Translations under genes and position numbers: made by a program
Source: Variovorax jilinensis
GTDB lineage: Bacteria > Pseudomonadota > Gammaproteobacteria > Burkholderiales > Burkholderiaceae_C
Direction: 5' to 3'
Assembly: GCF_030316885.1 (NCBI RefSeq)
Contig: NZ_JASZYQ010000009.1
Coordinates: 62,001-126,000 of the forward strand
DNA: 64,000 bases
Notes under the pieces: model-generated
What the model was told of the DNA's origin: nothing
Databases searched by the model: none
The model's input: the letters and a program-made list of their open reading frames with translations, nothing else
Shown: one piece after another, positions 51,356 to 60,934 of the stretch
Position numbering within the stretch: position 1 is the first letter of the stretch
How the letters are laid out: the number at the start of each line of letters is the position of its first letter

Positions 51356-52606
51356 ATGTCCAACGACCAACGCGCCTCGGCCTCCAACGGCCACATCAAC
51401 CTCGAGCAACAGCGCAAACGTGCCAAAGAGCTGTTGGTTAGGCTTAAAAATGGGGGCGCATCCGCGCAGGAATCCGCCCTCGAACGACTGAGTTCTTACT
51501 CGGGATCGCCTCGACTGGCAGATGCGCAGTGGCTCATCGCGCGTGAGCTTGGATTCGCAAGCTGGCCCAGGCTGAAGGCTCATGTCGATGCGGTCGAGTT
51601 CGCTGCCTTGCATCCCCGATTCGCGGCGGACGATGAGCCCGGGGTCCAGCACTGGCGCTGCGGAAACGACATTGCTCACAGCTTGCGGCTCGCGGGCTTC
51701 CAAGGTGAGTTCCACATGTTCGCGGACCCTCTGTGCATGGGCCCGGTACCGGACCTTCCCGACCTCGAATTCATCAGGTTGCGCAGCGAATTCGTGAGCA
51801 GTTCCTTTGAAATGCCGATGGAAGATGCCCGGCGCCGCATGGAGGGTGAGTACCAGGATCTTGCCCGGATGAGGCGGGCTCGACGTGCCGTCCTTTGGTG
51901 CGATGCGGACGCCTACGATCAGCTCTTCCTCATGGCGCTTCTGGCGCGGATGGATACGTTGCCGGAATCGGTGGAACTGATCGAGATCAGCCATGTCCCG
52001 GGGGTAGAGCGCTTCATAGGAATCGGCCAGCTGGCGCCCGAAGTGCTCGCTTGGCTGTGGCCGCAGCGAAGGCGTCTGGACGCAGCGGCCTTCGCGCTTG
52101 CACGCACAGCGTGGAAGGCGTATCGAGACCCCTCGCCGCAAGCCTGGGCTGAACTCAGCCTCGACGAAACCCCTTCGCTGCCGTTCTTGGCACCTGCCCT
52201 GCGTCGTCAGTTGCAGGAGCTTCCCTCGCTGTGCGACGGCCTGTCGTTGACTGAGCGGCTCATGCTGCGGATCACCCAGGAGCTCGACCGTCCGACGCTT
52301 GGGCAGGTCTTCAATGAGTTGACGAGCGTTCGCGAACCGCTTCCATTTCTAGGAGATTCGATGTTCTACGCATTGGCGCGCACCTTGATCGACGGTCCAG
52401 CCCCGTTGATGCGACAGTTCGATGTCCAGCATCCCTGGCCCCGCCGACCGCTCGAACTCACACCACTCGGCAAACAGGTTCTGGCCGGCAAGGCTTACTG
52501 GCTGGATCACGCAAGCGCGGTGCGTTGGGTCGGCGGCACGAAGATCGAGCCTGGGCGTCCCCATTGGGCCCTCGATGACCTGCTCGTTCCCAGGTGGCGC
52601 CTCTAG
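51356..52606 (+). CDS. DUF1835 domain-containing protein
   Basis: A 416-residue cytoplasmic protein. Residues 1-75 form a helical start seen in related proteins (INLEQQRKRAKELLVRLKNG, then ARELGFASWPRLKAHV). Residues about 95-215 are the DUF1835 domain with HWRCGNDIAHSLRLAGFQG and MFADPLCMGPVPDL, and WCDADAYDQLFLMALLARM. The C-terminal part matches DUF3658-like helices ending in ALDDLLVPRWRL. The biochemical role is unknown; some relatives are near DNA-modification or stress genes. It is followed by a clear intrinsic terminator. Confidence 0.85.
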   Translation: MSNDQRASASNGHINLEQQRKRAKELLVRLKNGGASAQESALERLSSYSGSPRLADAQWLIARELGFASWPRLKAHVDAVEFAALHPRFAADDEPGVQHWRCGNDIAHSLRLAGFQGEFHMFADPLCMGPVPDLPDLEFIRLRSEFVSSSFEMPMEDARRRMEGEYQDLARMRRARRAVLWCDADAYDQLFLMALLARMDTLPESVELIEISHVPGVERFIGIGQLAPEVLAWLWPQRRRLDAAAFALARTAWKAYRDPSPQAWAELSLDETPSLPFLAPALRRQLQELPSLCDGLSLTERLMLRITQELDRPTLGQVFNELTSVREPLPFLGDSMFYALARTLIDGPAPLMRQFDVQHPWPRRPLELTPLGKQVLAGKAYWLDHASAVRWVGGTKIEPGRPHWALDDLLVPRWRL

Positions 52607-52632
52607 CAAGCGCGATCGCGCTTGTGGTTTTT
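52607..52632 (+). terminator. Intrinsic terminator after the DUF1835 gene
   Basis: CAAGCGCGATCGCGCTTG (52607-52624) is a perfect 18-base palindrome starting at the stop codon end, followed by TGG and five T (52628-52632). It is the clearest factor-independent terminator in the window. Confidence 0.8.
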
Positions 52633-52790
52633 GCGGCAGCGTGCGGTGACAAATCGTCAGTCCAGGCGGCGCTATCCAAGGTCGGCTCCTGGCCCAGGGC
52701 CGAAGTCAGAGGCATCGCTCAGCTTCTCCATATACGGGCGCTGCTTGCGGACTGCATCGGTGTCCACTGCCTTGTCCTAGACCACACCCT

Positions 52791-53684
52791 CTAGGCCAGG
52801 AAGCCGCTCGCCAGTGCCGCGGCAGCCGCACGGGTTTCGACTCCCAACTTCTCGAAGATGTGTTCGAGGTGTTTGTTCACGGTGCGCGGGCTGGTGCCGA
52901 GAATGTCGCCGATGTCGCGATTGGTCTTGCCCTTGGCGAGCCACGACAGCACTTCGGTCTCGCGGGGCGTCAACGCCGCCTCCGTCAGGCGGGCCGAGGG
53001 GCCGGGCTCGTCGCGCTGCACGGCAAGCAGCAGCATGGTCTCGCCGAGCGTCGCGGTCCCCAGATTGCGCACCGACAACCGAAGGCCGCCCTCGGTGCAA
53101 AGCCGCAAGTGGGCGTCGGGTTCGAGTGCAGCTTCGAGAGTCCCAGGCAGGTGGCCAGGTATCTTGGGGGCGCCGAGGGCTTGCAACCAGAGCGCCGCCT
53201 GCGGCGAGCGCCAGGCCAATCGGCCTTGCGCATCGACGAACACCACGCCCATGCCCGCAACGTCGACCGCGTCACGCGCCATCCGCGTGATGCGTGCGTT
53301 GCGCGTGTGCGTGTGCAGGCGCGCGAGCACTTCCTGGGCGCGTATCGGCTTCACCACGTAGTCGACGCCCCCGCTCGCAAAGCCTTCCACCACGTCCTGC
53401 GAATCGGACATCCCGGTCATGAACAACACCGGGATATGGGCCAGCGCCGGATCGGCCTTGATGCGACGGCAGGTCTCGAACCCCGACAAGCCTGGCATGA
53501 TGCCGTCCAGCAGGATCGCATCGGGCACCACCAGTTCCAGCCGCTGCAGCGCGGACTCGCCGTCGGGCGCCACCAGCACGGTGTAGCCGCTGGCTTCCAA
53601 GGTGTCACACAGCATGCCCAGGCTGCTGGGCGCATCGTCCACCACCAGAACTACGGGGCGTTCGGTCTCAGGGTTGGGGCGCAT
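52791..53684 (-). CDS. NarL/FixJ-type response regulator
   Basis: A 297-residue regulator. The receiver (about 10-125) has Asp16/Asp17, phospho-acceptor Asp60 in AILLDGIMPG, MTGMS and VKPIRA. The middle part (about 135-230) resembles a PAS-like fold (DVAGMGVVFVDAQGRLAWRS), which is unusual for the family. The C-terminal LuxR-type HTH (about 238-292) has LTPRETEVLSWLAKGKTNRD and VNKHLEHIFEKLGVE. Its start overlaps the end of the permease-kinase gene by 17 bases, so the two are an obvious pair. Its probable targets are the divergent urt/fmd genes (inference). Confidence 0.92.
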   Translation of the reverse strand: MRPNPETERPVVLVVDDAPSSLGMLCDTLEASGYTVLVAPDGESALQRLELVVPDAILLDGIMPGLSGFETCRRIKADPALAHIPVLFMTGMSDSQDVVEGFASGGVDYVVKPIRAQEVLARLHTHTRNARITRMARDAVDVAGMGVVFVDAQGRLAWRSPQAALWLQALGAPKIPGHLPGTLEAALEPDAHLRLCTEGGLRLSVRNLGTATLGETMLLLAVQRDEPGPSARLTEAALTPRETEVLSWLAKGKTNRDIGDILGTSPRTVNKHLEHIFEKLGVETRAAAAALASGFLA

Positions 53685-56600
53685 CGGCCTCCTCTGCGAG
53701 GGTTCGCTTGAAACTGTCGAGGTCGAAGCGGGCCACCATCGCGCGCAGGTGCGTGCAGGTAGAAGCCAGCTCCGGGAGGTCGTGCGCCAGCCGATCGAGC
53801 GCCTGCTGCAGGCCGCGCACATGACCAACCTGCACAAGCCGCATCAGTTCGAGCCGAGCCTCTTCAGGCAGGCTGGTCAGTTCGGGCGGGGCCAGAGCGG
53901 CCGCGGCCGGTGCCGGTGCATGCTGCAGCCATTCCAGGCCGAGGTTGCGCTCGAGCGTCGCGATCAGCTCCGATTCGATCACCGGCTTGCCCACGAAAGC
54001 CTGGCAGTCGCTGGCGCGCAGCCGCGCGGCCTGGTTCTCGAACACATTGGCCGAGACGATGATGATCGGCAGAGTGAACCCGGCCGCGCGCACGCGGTCG
54101 GCCGTTTCCCAGCCGTCCATGTCGTCCATGCTGAGGTCGAGCAGGATGGCCGACGGCACGTGCGCGCGCAGGCTGTCCAGGCATTCGGTGCCGCTCGCGG
54201 CCTCCCGCACGTCGAAGCCCAGCGGCATCAGCATGCCGGCCAGCATCTGGCGCTGCACCGGCTGGTCGTCGACCACGAGCAGCGTGCGGCGCGGGCCGAA
54301 GTAGCCCGAGATCGCGCGCTGCGGCTCCGCTTGAGGGCCGGGGTCCGCGATCTCTCGCAGGTAGACGCGCACGCTGAAGGTGCTGCCCTTGGCCGAAGTG
54401 GCCGACATGCGCAACTCGCCGCCCATCAGCGAGGTCAGCAGCCCGGTGATCGTGAGGCCCAGGCCGGTACCTGGCTCGCCACCGTGGCGGCGCCCCGCCG
54501 CACCGCGCTCGAAGGGCAGGAAGATTCGCTGATGGTCCTGCGCGGCAACGCCGATTCCAGTGTCTATGACGTCGAAGCGCAGCACCTGGTGGCGCGCATC
54601 CACATGCAGCGTGACGGTGCCGGCATCGGTGAAGCGCACCGCGTTGCTCAGCAGATTGATCAGGATCTGCCGCAGCCGCTTGGCATCGGCCTGCACCCAG
54701 GCCGGAAGCCGGCCGGCTTCGCTGTAGACGAAGGCCAGGCCCTTGGCCTCAGCTTGAGGCCGCACCATGCGCACCACCTCGTCGAGAAAGCCGGGCAGCG
54801 CGAGCGGCATCGGCTCGAGCTGCAGCCGGCCTGCCTCGATGCGTGCGAGGTCCAGCAGGCCGTCGATCAGGCCCAGCATGTGCTCGCCGCTCTTGTGGAT
54901 GGTCTGCAATGCCGCGCGTGGCGGCGGCGCTGACGTGCCGTCGTTCTTGAGCAGGATCTGGGAGTAGCCGAGGATGCTGTTGAGAGGCGTGCGCAGCTCG
55001 TGCGTCATGCCCGCAACGTAGCGCGTCTTGGCCTGGTTGGCGGCCTCGGCCGCCTCCTTGGCGCTCTGCAGCGCAGCGTCGGTGCGCTTGTGGGCCTCGA
55101 TCTCGAGCGTCAGCAGGTGGTTGTGGCGGTTCGACTCCTCCTGCGCCATCTTGCGGCTTTCGCTGCCGAGCACGATCCACCACGCAGCCACGGCTGCGAC
55201 CATTGACAGCATCGCGAACACCTTGAGAAAGGGCGCTTGCAGGAAGATGCCGGCTGCAGTGGCATTGAGCAAACCCTCCTGCGCGTAGACGATGCCCATC
55301 ACGGTAGCCAGCATCGCGATCAGCGAGGTCGCAACCAGCAGGTAGTGGGCGACGCGGAAGTTGAGCCGCAGTGCCAGTGGCGGCGGCAACAGCGCCTTGA
55401 GCCACACGGCGATCTGCTCGGAGGCGCGGGAGTCCTTCTTGCATGCGTCGTGACAGCGCGACTCGAGCGTGCAGCACAACGAGCAGATCGGCGCGCTGTA
55501 GGCGGGGCAATGCGCCATGTCCTCCGATTCGAAGCTGTTGTCGCAGACCGAGCAGCGCACCAGCTGGCCCGGAGTCCAGCGTTGCACGTCCGTGCGCGCG
55601 AGGTAGTAGCGCCCGCGCGTGCGCCAGGCAATCAGTGGCGACACCAGCAATGCCGTCAGCAGCGCAATGAAGGGCGAGAACGATTCGGCCCAGCGCCCCA
55701 GGACGCCGGCATAGGCCACCATCGCGAGCGTGGCGGCGACCAGCATCGACACCAGGCCGACCGGATTGATGTCGTAGAGGTGCGCGCGCTTGAACTCGAT
55801 CGCGCGCGGGCTCCAGCCCAGGGGTTTGTTGATGACGAGATCTGCCACCAGCGCCCCGACCCAGGCGATCGCGATGTTGCTGTAGAGGCCCAGCACCTTC
55901 TCGAGTGCGGCGAAGACGCCCAGGGTCATCAGGAGGATCGCGATCAGCACGTTGAAGACGAGCCACACGACGCGACCCGGATGACTGTGCGTGAGCCGGG
56001 CGAAGAAGTTCGACCAGGCCAGCGAGCCCGCATAGGCGTTCGTGAGGTTGATCTTCATCTGAGAAACGACGACGAACAACGTCGTCACGCCCAGCACCCA
56101 GGCCGGATTGTCGAACACGTAGGCGAAGCCCGCGAGGTACATCCGCGTGGGCTCGACCGCGTGCTCGGGCTTGATCTCATGCTGCAGGGCGAGGAAGGCC
56201 AGGAAGGCACCGCCCAGCATCTTGAGCATGCCCGGCACGATCCATCCGGGCCCGGCGACCAGCACCGCGGTCCACCAGCGCACGCGGCTCGCCTTGGTCT
56301 TCTCCGGCAGGAAGCGCAGGTAATCGACCTGCTCGCCGATCTGCACCACGAGCGAGAACGCCACCGTGGCCGCAGCACCGAACATCAGCGGATCGAAGCC
56401 GTTGCTCCCGGAGATGCGGCCCACCAACCCGGTGAAGTCCGAGAAGGCCTGCGGATTCTTGATCAGCACCGCGATGAAGGGGCAGACGAAGAGCAGCAGC
56501 CAGATCGGCTGGGACCACAGCTGCAGCGCCGAAATCATCGTGATGCCGCGCATGACGAGCGGAATGATCACTACCGAGGACACCAGGTAGCAGACCCACA

Positions 56601-57063
56601 GAGGCCAGTCGAAGAACATCTGCAGCGCCAGGGCGAGGATCGCCGCCTCGAGCGCGAAGAAGATGAACGTGAAGCTGGCGTAGATCAGCGAAGTGAGGGT
56701 CGAACCCAGATACCCGAATCCCGCGCCGCGGGTGAGCAGATCCATGTCGACGCCGTAGCGCGCCGCGTAGTAGCAGATCGGCAGGCCGGTTAGGAAGGTG
56801 ATGATGCCGACCACCAGGATCGCCCAGAGCGCATTCTCGAAGCCGTAGCTCAGCGCGATCGCGCCTCCGATGGCCTCGAGCGCGAGGAAGGACGTCGCAC
56901 CGAAGGCTGCATTGCCGACCCGGAACTCGCTCCACTTGCGAAAGCTGCGCGGCGTATAGCGCAGCGCGTAGTCCTCCAGCGTCTCGTTGGCGACCCAGGC
57001 GTTGTAGTCGCGGCGGATGCGGAAGATCTTCTGGCCGGTCACGGGCGAGCGGGCGGGCGGCAT
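53668..57063 (-). CDS. NCS1-type permease fused to hybrid histidine kinase
   Basis: A 1131-residue fusion. Residues 1-480 are a 12-helix transporter of the purine-cytosine permease (NCS1/CodB) type. Residues 504-541 hold a Cys cluster (C504, C507, C519, C527, C530, C531, C537, C541) that may bind zinc. Two more TM helices (about 573-595 and 612-632) lead to HisKA with His688 in MTHELRTPLNS, ATPase with PGTGLGLTI, a receiver with Asp976 in LLDLSMDDMDG, and a helical C-terminus without a clear HPt His. The permease part probably senses or imports a nucleobase-, urea- or amide-like compound. The partner regulator gene overlaps it, and the urt/fmd operon is divergent. The start is the Met of MPPARSPVTG; 57105 is an alternative. 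Confidence 0.92.
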   Translation of the reverse strand: MPPARSPVTGQKIFRIRRDYNAWVANETLEDYALRYTPRSFRKWSEFRVGNAAFGATSFLALEAIGGAIALSYGFENALWAILVVGIITFLTGLPICYYAARYGVDMDLLTRGAGFGYLGSTLTSLIYASFTFIFFALEAAILALALQMFFDWPLWVCYLVSSVVIIPLVMRGITMISALQLWSQPIWLLLFVCPFIAVLIKNPQAFSDFTGLVGRISGSNGFDPLMFGAAATVAFSLVVQIGEQVDYLRFLPEKTKASRVRWWTAVLVAGPGWIVPGMLKMLGGAFLAFLALQHEIKPEHAVEPTRMYLAGFAYVFDNPAWVLGVTTLFVVVSQMKINLTNAYAGSLAWSNFFARLTHSHPGRVVWLVFNVLIAILLMTLGVFAALEKVLGLYSNIAIAWVGALVADLVINKPLGWSPRAIEFKRAHLYDINPVGLVSMLVAATLAMVAYAGVLGRWAESFSPFIALLTALLVSPLIAWRTRGRYYLARTDVQRWTPGQLVRCSVCDNSFESEDMAHCPAYSAPICSLCCTLESRCHDACKKDSRASEQIAVWLKALLPPPLALRLNFRVAHYLLVATSLIAMLATVMGIVYAQEGLLNATAAGIFLQAPFLKVFAMLSMVAAVAAWWIVLGSESRKMAQEESNRHNHLLTLEIEAHKRTDAALQSAKEAAEAANQAKTRYVAGMTHELRTPLNSILGYSQILLKNDGTSAPPPRAALQTIHKSGEHMLGLIDGLLDLARIEAGRLQLEPMPLALPGFLDEVVRMVRPQAEAKGLAFVYSEAGRLPAWVQADAKRLRQILINLLSNAVRFTDAGTVTLHVDARHQVLRFDVIDTGIGVAAQDHQRIFLPFERGAAGRRHGGEPGTGLGLTITGLLTSLMGGELRMSATSAKGSTFSVRVYLREIADPGPQAEPQRAISGYFGPRRTLLVVDDQPVQRQMLAGMLMPLGFDVREAASGTECLDSLRAHVPSAILLDLSMDDMDGWETADRVRAAGFTLPIIIVSANVFENQAARLRASDCQAFVGKPVIESELIATLERNLGLEWLQHAPAPAAAALAPPELTSLPEEARLELMRLVQVGHVRGLQQALDRLAHDLPELASTCTHLRAMVARFDLDSFKRTLAEEADAPQP

Positions 57064-57323
57064 GGTCCGTTCTTTCAGGAATGGGGTTTGCCGGTGACTC
57101 TGCAAGAAGCGCTCCTTGTTCCATCAACCGCTGGCGCAGACGGGTCGGCCAGTGTCGCCGGGCGGTGCGCAGGCGCGGCTACGTTGATTGACGTATTCGG
57201 CTGTACGCGCTCCGTTCATAGAGTGCAGTCCATGGTGCCTGTCGTAGCGCACGCCGCACAGCGGTGGTGCATGCGTCGTCGTGGTGCCTGCCGCCCCCTT
57301 CAACCCTGCCTGGAGATTCCTTC
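57064..57323. promoter_or_regulatory. Divergent promoter region, permease-kinase / urt-fmd operon
   Basis: The 260 bases between the two divergent operons must hold both promoters and the binding sites of the NarL-type regulator. A/T-richer spots are at 57178-57225 (GACGTATTCGGCTGTACGC). No perfect dyad stood out. CTGGAGATTCCTTC before 57324 is the ribosome site of urtA. Confidence 0.45.
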
Positions 57324-58610
57324 ATGTCTAGCGACCAACAAGACCCGTCGATCGACCCCACGTCCGAGCGAATCGAGCGCATCGCGCTGGGCCGCCGCCG
57401 GCTGCTGCAAGGAGCCGCTGCCTTGCCGGTCATGGGCCTGAGCGGCCTGGCCTTCGCGCAGCAGTTCCCGACCGCCAAGGTCAATACGACCAAGCTCGCC
57501 GTCACCGACACCGAGGTCACGGTCGGACAGCTGCATTCCAGCACCGGCACGATGGCGATCTCGGAAACCGGCTCGATCCAGGCCGAGCAGCTCGCGATCG
57601 ACGAGATCAACGCCATGGGCGGGATCCTGGGCCGCAAGATCAAGGTCATCAAGGAGGATGGCGCGTCCGATTGGCCGACCTTTGCGGAGAAGGCCAAGAA
57701 GCTGCTGGTCAACGACAAGGTCGCGACCGTCTTCGGCTGCTGGACCTCGGCTTCGCGCAAGGCGGTGCTGCCGGTGTTCGAGAAGGAAAACGGCCTGCTC
57801 TACTACCCGACCTTCTACGAAGGCCTGGAGCAGAGCAAGAACGTGTTCTACACCGGCCAGGAAGCCACGCAGCAGATCATCTGGGGCCTGGACTGGGGTG
57901 CAAAGGAGAAGAAGGCCAAGACCTTCTTCCTGGTGGGCTCCGACTACATCTGGCCACGGACCTCGATGAAGATCGCCCGCAAGCACATCGAGAACTTCCA
58001 GAAGGGTTCGGTCAAGGGCGAGGAATACTATCCCCTGGGCCACACCAACTTCAACTCGCTGATCAACAAGATCAAGGTCGCCAAGCCCGACTGCATCTTC
58101 GCGGCGGTGGTGGGTGGCTCCAACGTGGCCTTCTACAAGCAGCTCAAGGCCGCAGGCATCACGGGCGACAAGCAGTTCCTGCTGACGCTGGCCGTGACCG
58201 AGGACGAGATGACCGGCGTGGGCGGAGAGAACTTTGCTGGCTTCTATTCGTCGATGAAGTATTTCCAGAGCCTGCCCAACGAGAACAACAAGAAGTTCGT
58301 CGCCGCCTTCAAGGCCAAGTACGGCAAGGACGCGGTGATCGGCGATGTCACGCAGGCCGGCTACCTGGGCCCATGGCTCTGGAAGGCGGCGGTCGAGAAG
58401 GCCGGCAGCTTCGACATCGACAAGGTGGTCGCGGCATCGCCGGGCATCGAACTCAAGAACGCGCCCGAAGGCTACGTGAAGCTCGACGAGAACCATCACC
58501 TGTGGAGCAAGGCGCGCATCGGGCAGGGGCAGCCGGACGGCACCTTCAAGGTCGTGGCGGAGTCGCCGGACCTCATCAAGCCGGATCCGTTCCCCAAGGG
58601 ATATCAATAG
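57324..58610 (+). CDS. urtA: Urea/short-chain amide ABC transporter, substrate-binding protein
   Basis: A 428-residue periplasmic binding protein of the UrtA/FmdD/AmiC type. The N-terminus has a twin-arginine-like signal (RRRLLQGAAALPVMGLSGLAFA). The mature fold has VGQLHSSTGTMAISETGSIQ at the ligand site, VFGCWTSASRKAVLPVFEK, and GLLYYPTFYEGLEQSKNVFY, all typical of urea/amide binders. The start is MSSDQQDPS; the frame is open earlier without a signal peptide. It is the first gene of a seven-gene operon with fmdA, so the ligand may be urea, formamide or a related amide; the gene symbol follows the family, the substrate is inferred. Confidence 0.92.
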   Translation: MSSDQQDPSIDPTSERIERIALGRRRLLQGAAALPVMGLSGLAFAQQFPTAKVNTTKLAVTDTEVTVGQLHSSTGTMAISETGSIQAEQLAIDEINAMGGILGRKIKVIKEDGASDWPTFAEKAKKLLVNDKVATVFGCWTSASRKAVLPVFEKENGLLYYPTFYEGLEQSKNVFYTGQEATQQIIWGLDWGAKEKKAKTFFLVGSDYIWPRTSMKIARKHIENFQKGSVKGEEYYPLGHTNFNSLINKIKVAKPDCIFAAVVGGSNVAFYKQLKAAGITGDKQFLLTLAVTEDEMTGVGGENFAGFYSSMKYFQSLPNENNKKFVAAFKAKYGKDAVIGDVTQAGYLGPWLWKAAVEKAGSFDIDKVVAASPGIELKNAPEGYVKLDENHHLWSKARIGQGQPDGTFKVVAESPDLIKPDPFPKGYQ

Positions 58611-58739
58611 CCCCCCCGGCTCCGGCGCACTTCGCGTAGCCGGACTTCCCCTCGAGGGGCGATACCTGCGGCCCGGCGAAGCCGGTTCCGCGGTATCCCC
58701 GAAAGGGCTCAGCCCCTTGCTTGCTTTCGGAGCGTTGCC
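58611..58739. repeat. Hairpin-rich intergenic element between urtA and urtB
   Basis: Three stems in 129 bases: CCGGCT/AGCCGG (about 58617-58643), a long one with GATACC (58661-58666) paired to GGTATC (58692-58697) around CCGGC GAA GCCGG, and GGGCT/AGCCC with CTTTC near 58700-58728. Such GC-rich repeats occur between genes in Comamonadaceae. Here it may lower read-through or protect the urtA message, giving more binding protein than permease. Confidence 0.6.
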
Positions 58740-59654
58740 GTGAATTTCTCGGAAATGATGAACATCGTCCTGATGCAGGGCTTCGCGGGCCTGAGCCTGT
58801 TCGCGGTGCTGCTGCTGATGGGCCTCGGGCTGGCGATCATCTTCGGCCAGATGGGCGTGATCAACATGGCGCATGGCGAATTCATGACCATCGGCGCCTA
58901 CACGATCTACATGTCGGCGCAACTCACCGAGCATCTGGCGCCCTCGTTCATGCCCTACTACTTCCTGATCGCGATCGTGCTCGCGTTCTTCCTGGCCTTC
59001 GCTGCGGGCTGGATCGTGGAATGGGTACTGATCCGCCATCTCTACCGGCGTCCGCTCGATACGCTGCTGGCCACCTTCGGCCTCAGCCTCGGCATGCAGC
59101 AGATGTTCCGCACCTTCATCGGTCCCAAGGAAGTGAGTCCGACGCTGCCCGAATGGCTGATGGGATCCTGGTCGCCTTCGGAAGGACTCGACATCCCGAT
59201 CAATGGGCTCTTCGTCCTGGCGCTGACCGCCGTGGTCACGCTCGGCGTGCTGCTCGCGTTGCATCGCAGCCGCTGGGGCCTGCGCGTTCGCGCCACCGTC
59301 GCCAATCGCGTGATGGCCAACGCCACCGGGATCGACACCCAGCGCACCGACCGCCTGACTTTCGCGATCGGCTGCGGCATTGCGGGCGTGGCCGGTGCCG
59401 CATTCACGACCATCGGCTCGACCGGTCCGACCTCGGGCTCGCTCTACATCGTCGACGCCTTCCTGGTCGTTACCTTTGGCGGCGCCGCCAGTCTGCTTGG
59501 CACCGTGGTCTCGGCCTTCGGCATCGCGCAGACGCAGTCGATTGCCGAGTTCTTCATGACCGGTTCCATGGCCAAGGTGCTGACGCTGTCCATCATCGTC
59601 CTGATCCTGATGCTGCGCCCGCAGGGCCTGTTCGCTTCCAAGGTCCGCCGCTGA
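58740..59654 (+). CDS. urtB: Urea/amide ABC transporter permease, LivH type
   Basis: A 304-residue inner-membrane permease of the branched-chain amino acid (LivH) type. It starts with GTG (first residues MNFSEMMNIVLMQGF); the leader is GGAGCGTTGCC. About eight TM helices; conserved wording includes FGQMGVINMAHGEFMTIGAY and the EAA-like loop around RVMANATGIDTQRTD. It pairs with the UrtC-type permease to form the membrane channel of the transporter. Confidence 0.92.
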   Translation: MNFSEMMNIVLMQGFAGLSLFAVLLLMGLGLAIIFGQMGVINMAHGEFMTIGAYTIYMSAQLTEHLAPSFMPYYFLIAIVLAFFLAFAAGWIVEWVLIRHLYRRPLDTLLATFGLSLGMQQMFRTFIGPKEVSPTLPEWLMGSWSPSEGLDIPINGLFVLALTAVVTLGVLLALHRSRWGLRVRATVANRVMANATGIDTQRTDRLTFAIGCGIAGVAGAAFTTIGSTGPTSGSLYIVDAFLVVTFGGAASLLGTVVSAFGIAQTQSIAEFFMTGSMAKVLTLSIIVLILMLRPQGLFASKVRR

Positions 59655-59673
59655 TTCCCAGAAAGCCTTCCTC

Positions 59674-60882
59674 ATGAACACGATCAAGTCGCTCGTCAAT
59701 CGCTACCAGCTCGCAAGCCTGCTGCTGCTGGTGCTGCTGCTGGCCGTGGTATTGCCGCTCACGCTCGACATCTTCCGCCTCAACCTGGTCGGAAAGTACC
59801 TCACCTATGCCTTCGTCGCCGTGGGCCTCGTGATGGTCTGGGGCTACGGGGGCGTGCTGAGCCTTGGGCAGGGCGTCTTCTTCGGCCTCGGCGGCTACGC
59901 CATGGCGATGTTCCTGAAGCTCGAGGCCTCCGATCCCGAGACCACCAAGATCCAGTCGACGCCCGGCATTCCCGACTTCATGGACTGGAACCAGATCACG
60001 CAGCTGCCGCTCATGTGGCTGCCGTTCAAGAGCCTCACGCTGACGCTGATCCTGGTGGTTGCGGTGCCGATGCTGCTGGCCTGGATCATCAGCTACGCGA
60101 TGTTCAAGCGGCGCGTCGGCGGCGTCTATTTCGCGATCATCACGCAGGCCGTGGCCCTGATCGTCACGGTGCTGATCATTGGCCAGCAGGGCTACACCGG
60201 CGGCGTCAACGGCATGACCGACCTGAAGACCATGCTGGGCTGGGACACGCGCACCGACGGCGCGAAATACATCCTCTACTACGTCTGCGTGGCGCTGCTG
60301 ATCGCGAGCATCGTGCTGTGCCGATGGATCCAGACCAGCAAGCTCGGCACGCTGCTTCTCGCGATGCGCGACAAGGAGGACCGCGTGCGCTTCTCGGGCT
60401 ACGACGTCTCGAATTTCAAGGTCTTCACCTTCTGCCTCGCAGCCGGCCTCTCGGGCATCGGCGGCGCGCTGTTCTCGCTGCAGGTAGGCTTCATGTCGCC
60501 GAGCTTCGTGGGCATCGTGCCGTCGATCGAAATGGTGATCTATGCCGCGGTCGGCGGACGCATGAGCCTGGTGGGCGCGGTCTACGGCACGCTGCTGGTG
60601 AACGCCGGCAAGACGCTGTTCTCGGAGAGCTTCCCCGACCTGTGGCTGTTCCTCATGGCCGGCCTCTTCATTGGCGTGACCATGGCTTTTCCGATGGGCC
60701 TGGCCGGCGTGTGGGAGGACAAGGTCAGACCCTGGTGGCTGCGGCGCCAGGCCGACCGCAAGGCCAATGCGGAACGCCTGGCGGCCGCGCACGCGGCCTA
60801 TCCCGAGGCGCCGCCGCTGCCGGAGCCCGCCGCGGCCTACGACGCGCCACTTCCCGACGGCGTCGGCAGCCAGCGCGCCTGA
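59674..60882 (+). CDS. urtC: Urea/amide ABC transporter permease, LivM type
   Basis: A 402-residue inner-membrane permease of the LivM/UrtC type, 19 bases after urtB. About ten TM helices; typical segments are YAFVAVGLVMVWGYGGVLSL with GQGVFFGLGGYAMAM, and the cytoplasmic loop RDKEDRVRFSGYDVSNFKVF. The C-terminal 55 residues are an Ala/Pro-rich cytoplasmic tail. It forms the second half of the channel. Length and insert after TM3 (about 85-115) fit UrtC better than amino-acid LivM. Confidence 0.92.
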   Translation: MNTIKSLVNRYQLASLLLLVLLLAVVLPLTLDIFRLNLVGKYLTYAFVAVGLVMVWGYGGVLSLGQGVFFGLGGYAMAMFLKLEASDPETTKIQSTPGIPDFMDWNQITQLPLMWLPFKSLTLTLILVVAVPMLLAWIISYAMFKRRVGGVYFAIITQAVALIVTVLIIGQQGYTGGVNGMTDLKTMLGWDTRTDGAKYILYYVCVALLIASIVLCRWIQTSKLGTLLLAMRDKEDRVRFSGYDVSNFKVFTFCLAAGLSGIGGALFSLQVGFMSPSFVGIVPSIEMVIYAAVGGRMSLVGAVYGTLLVNAGKTLFSESFPDLWLFLMAGLFIGVTMAFPMGLAGVWEDKVRPWWLRRQADRKANAERLAAAHAAYPEAPPLPEPAAAYDAPLPDGVGSQRA

Positions 60883-60934
60883 TCTTCCAGCCGACTGGCC
60901 AGCAACTCAGCGACCGACTCGAAAGCGAACGCCC

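Noticed and set aside
57300..59699. An 800-codon minus-strand open frame
   Set aside because: It is antisense to urtA and urtB, which have clear family motifs.
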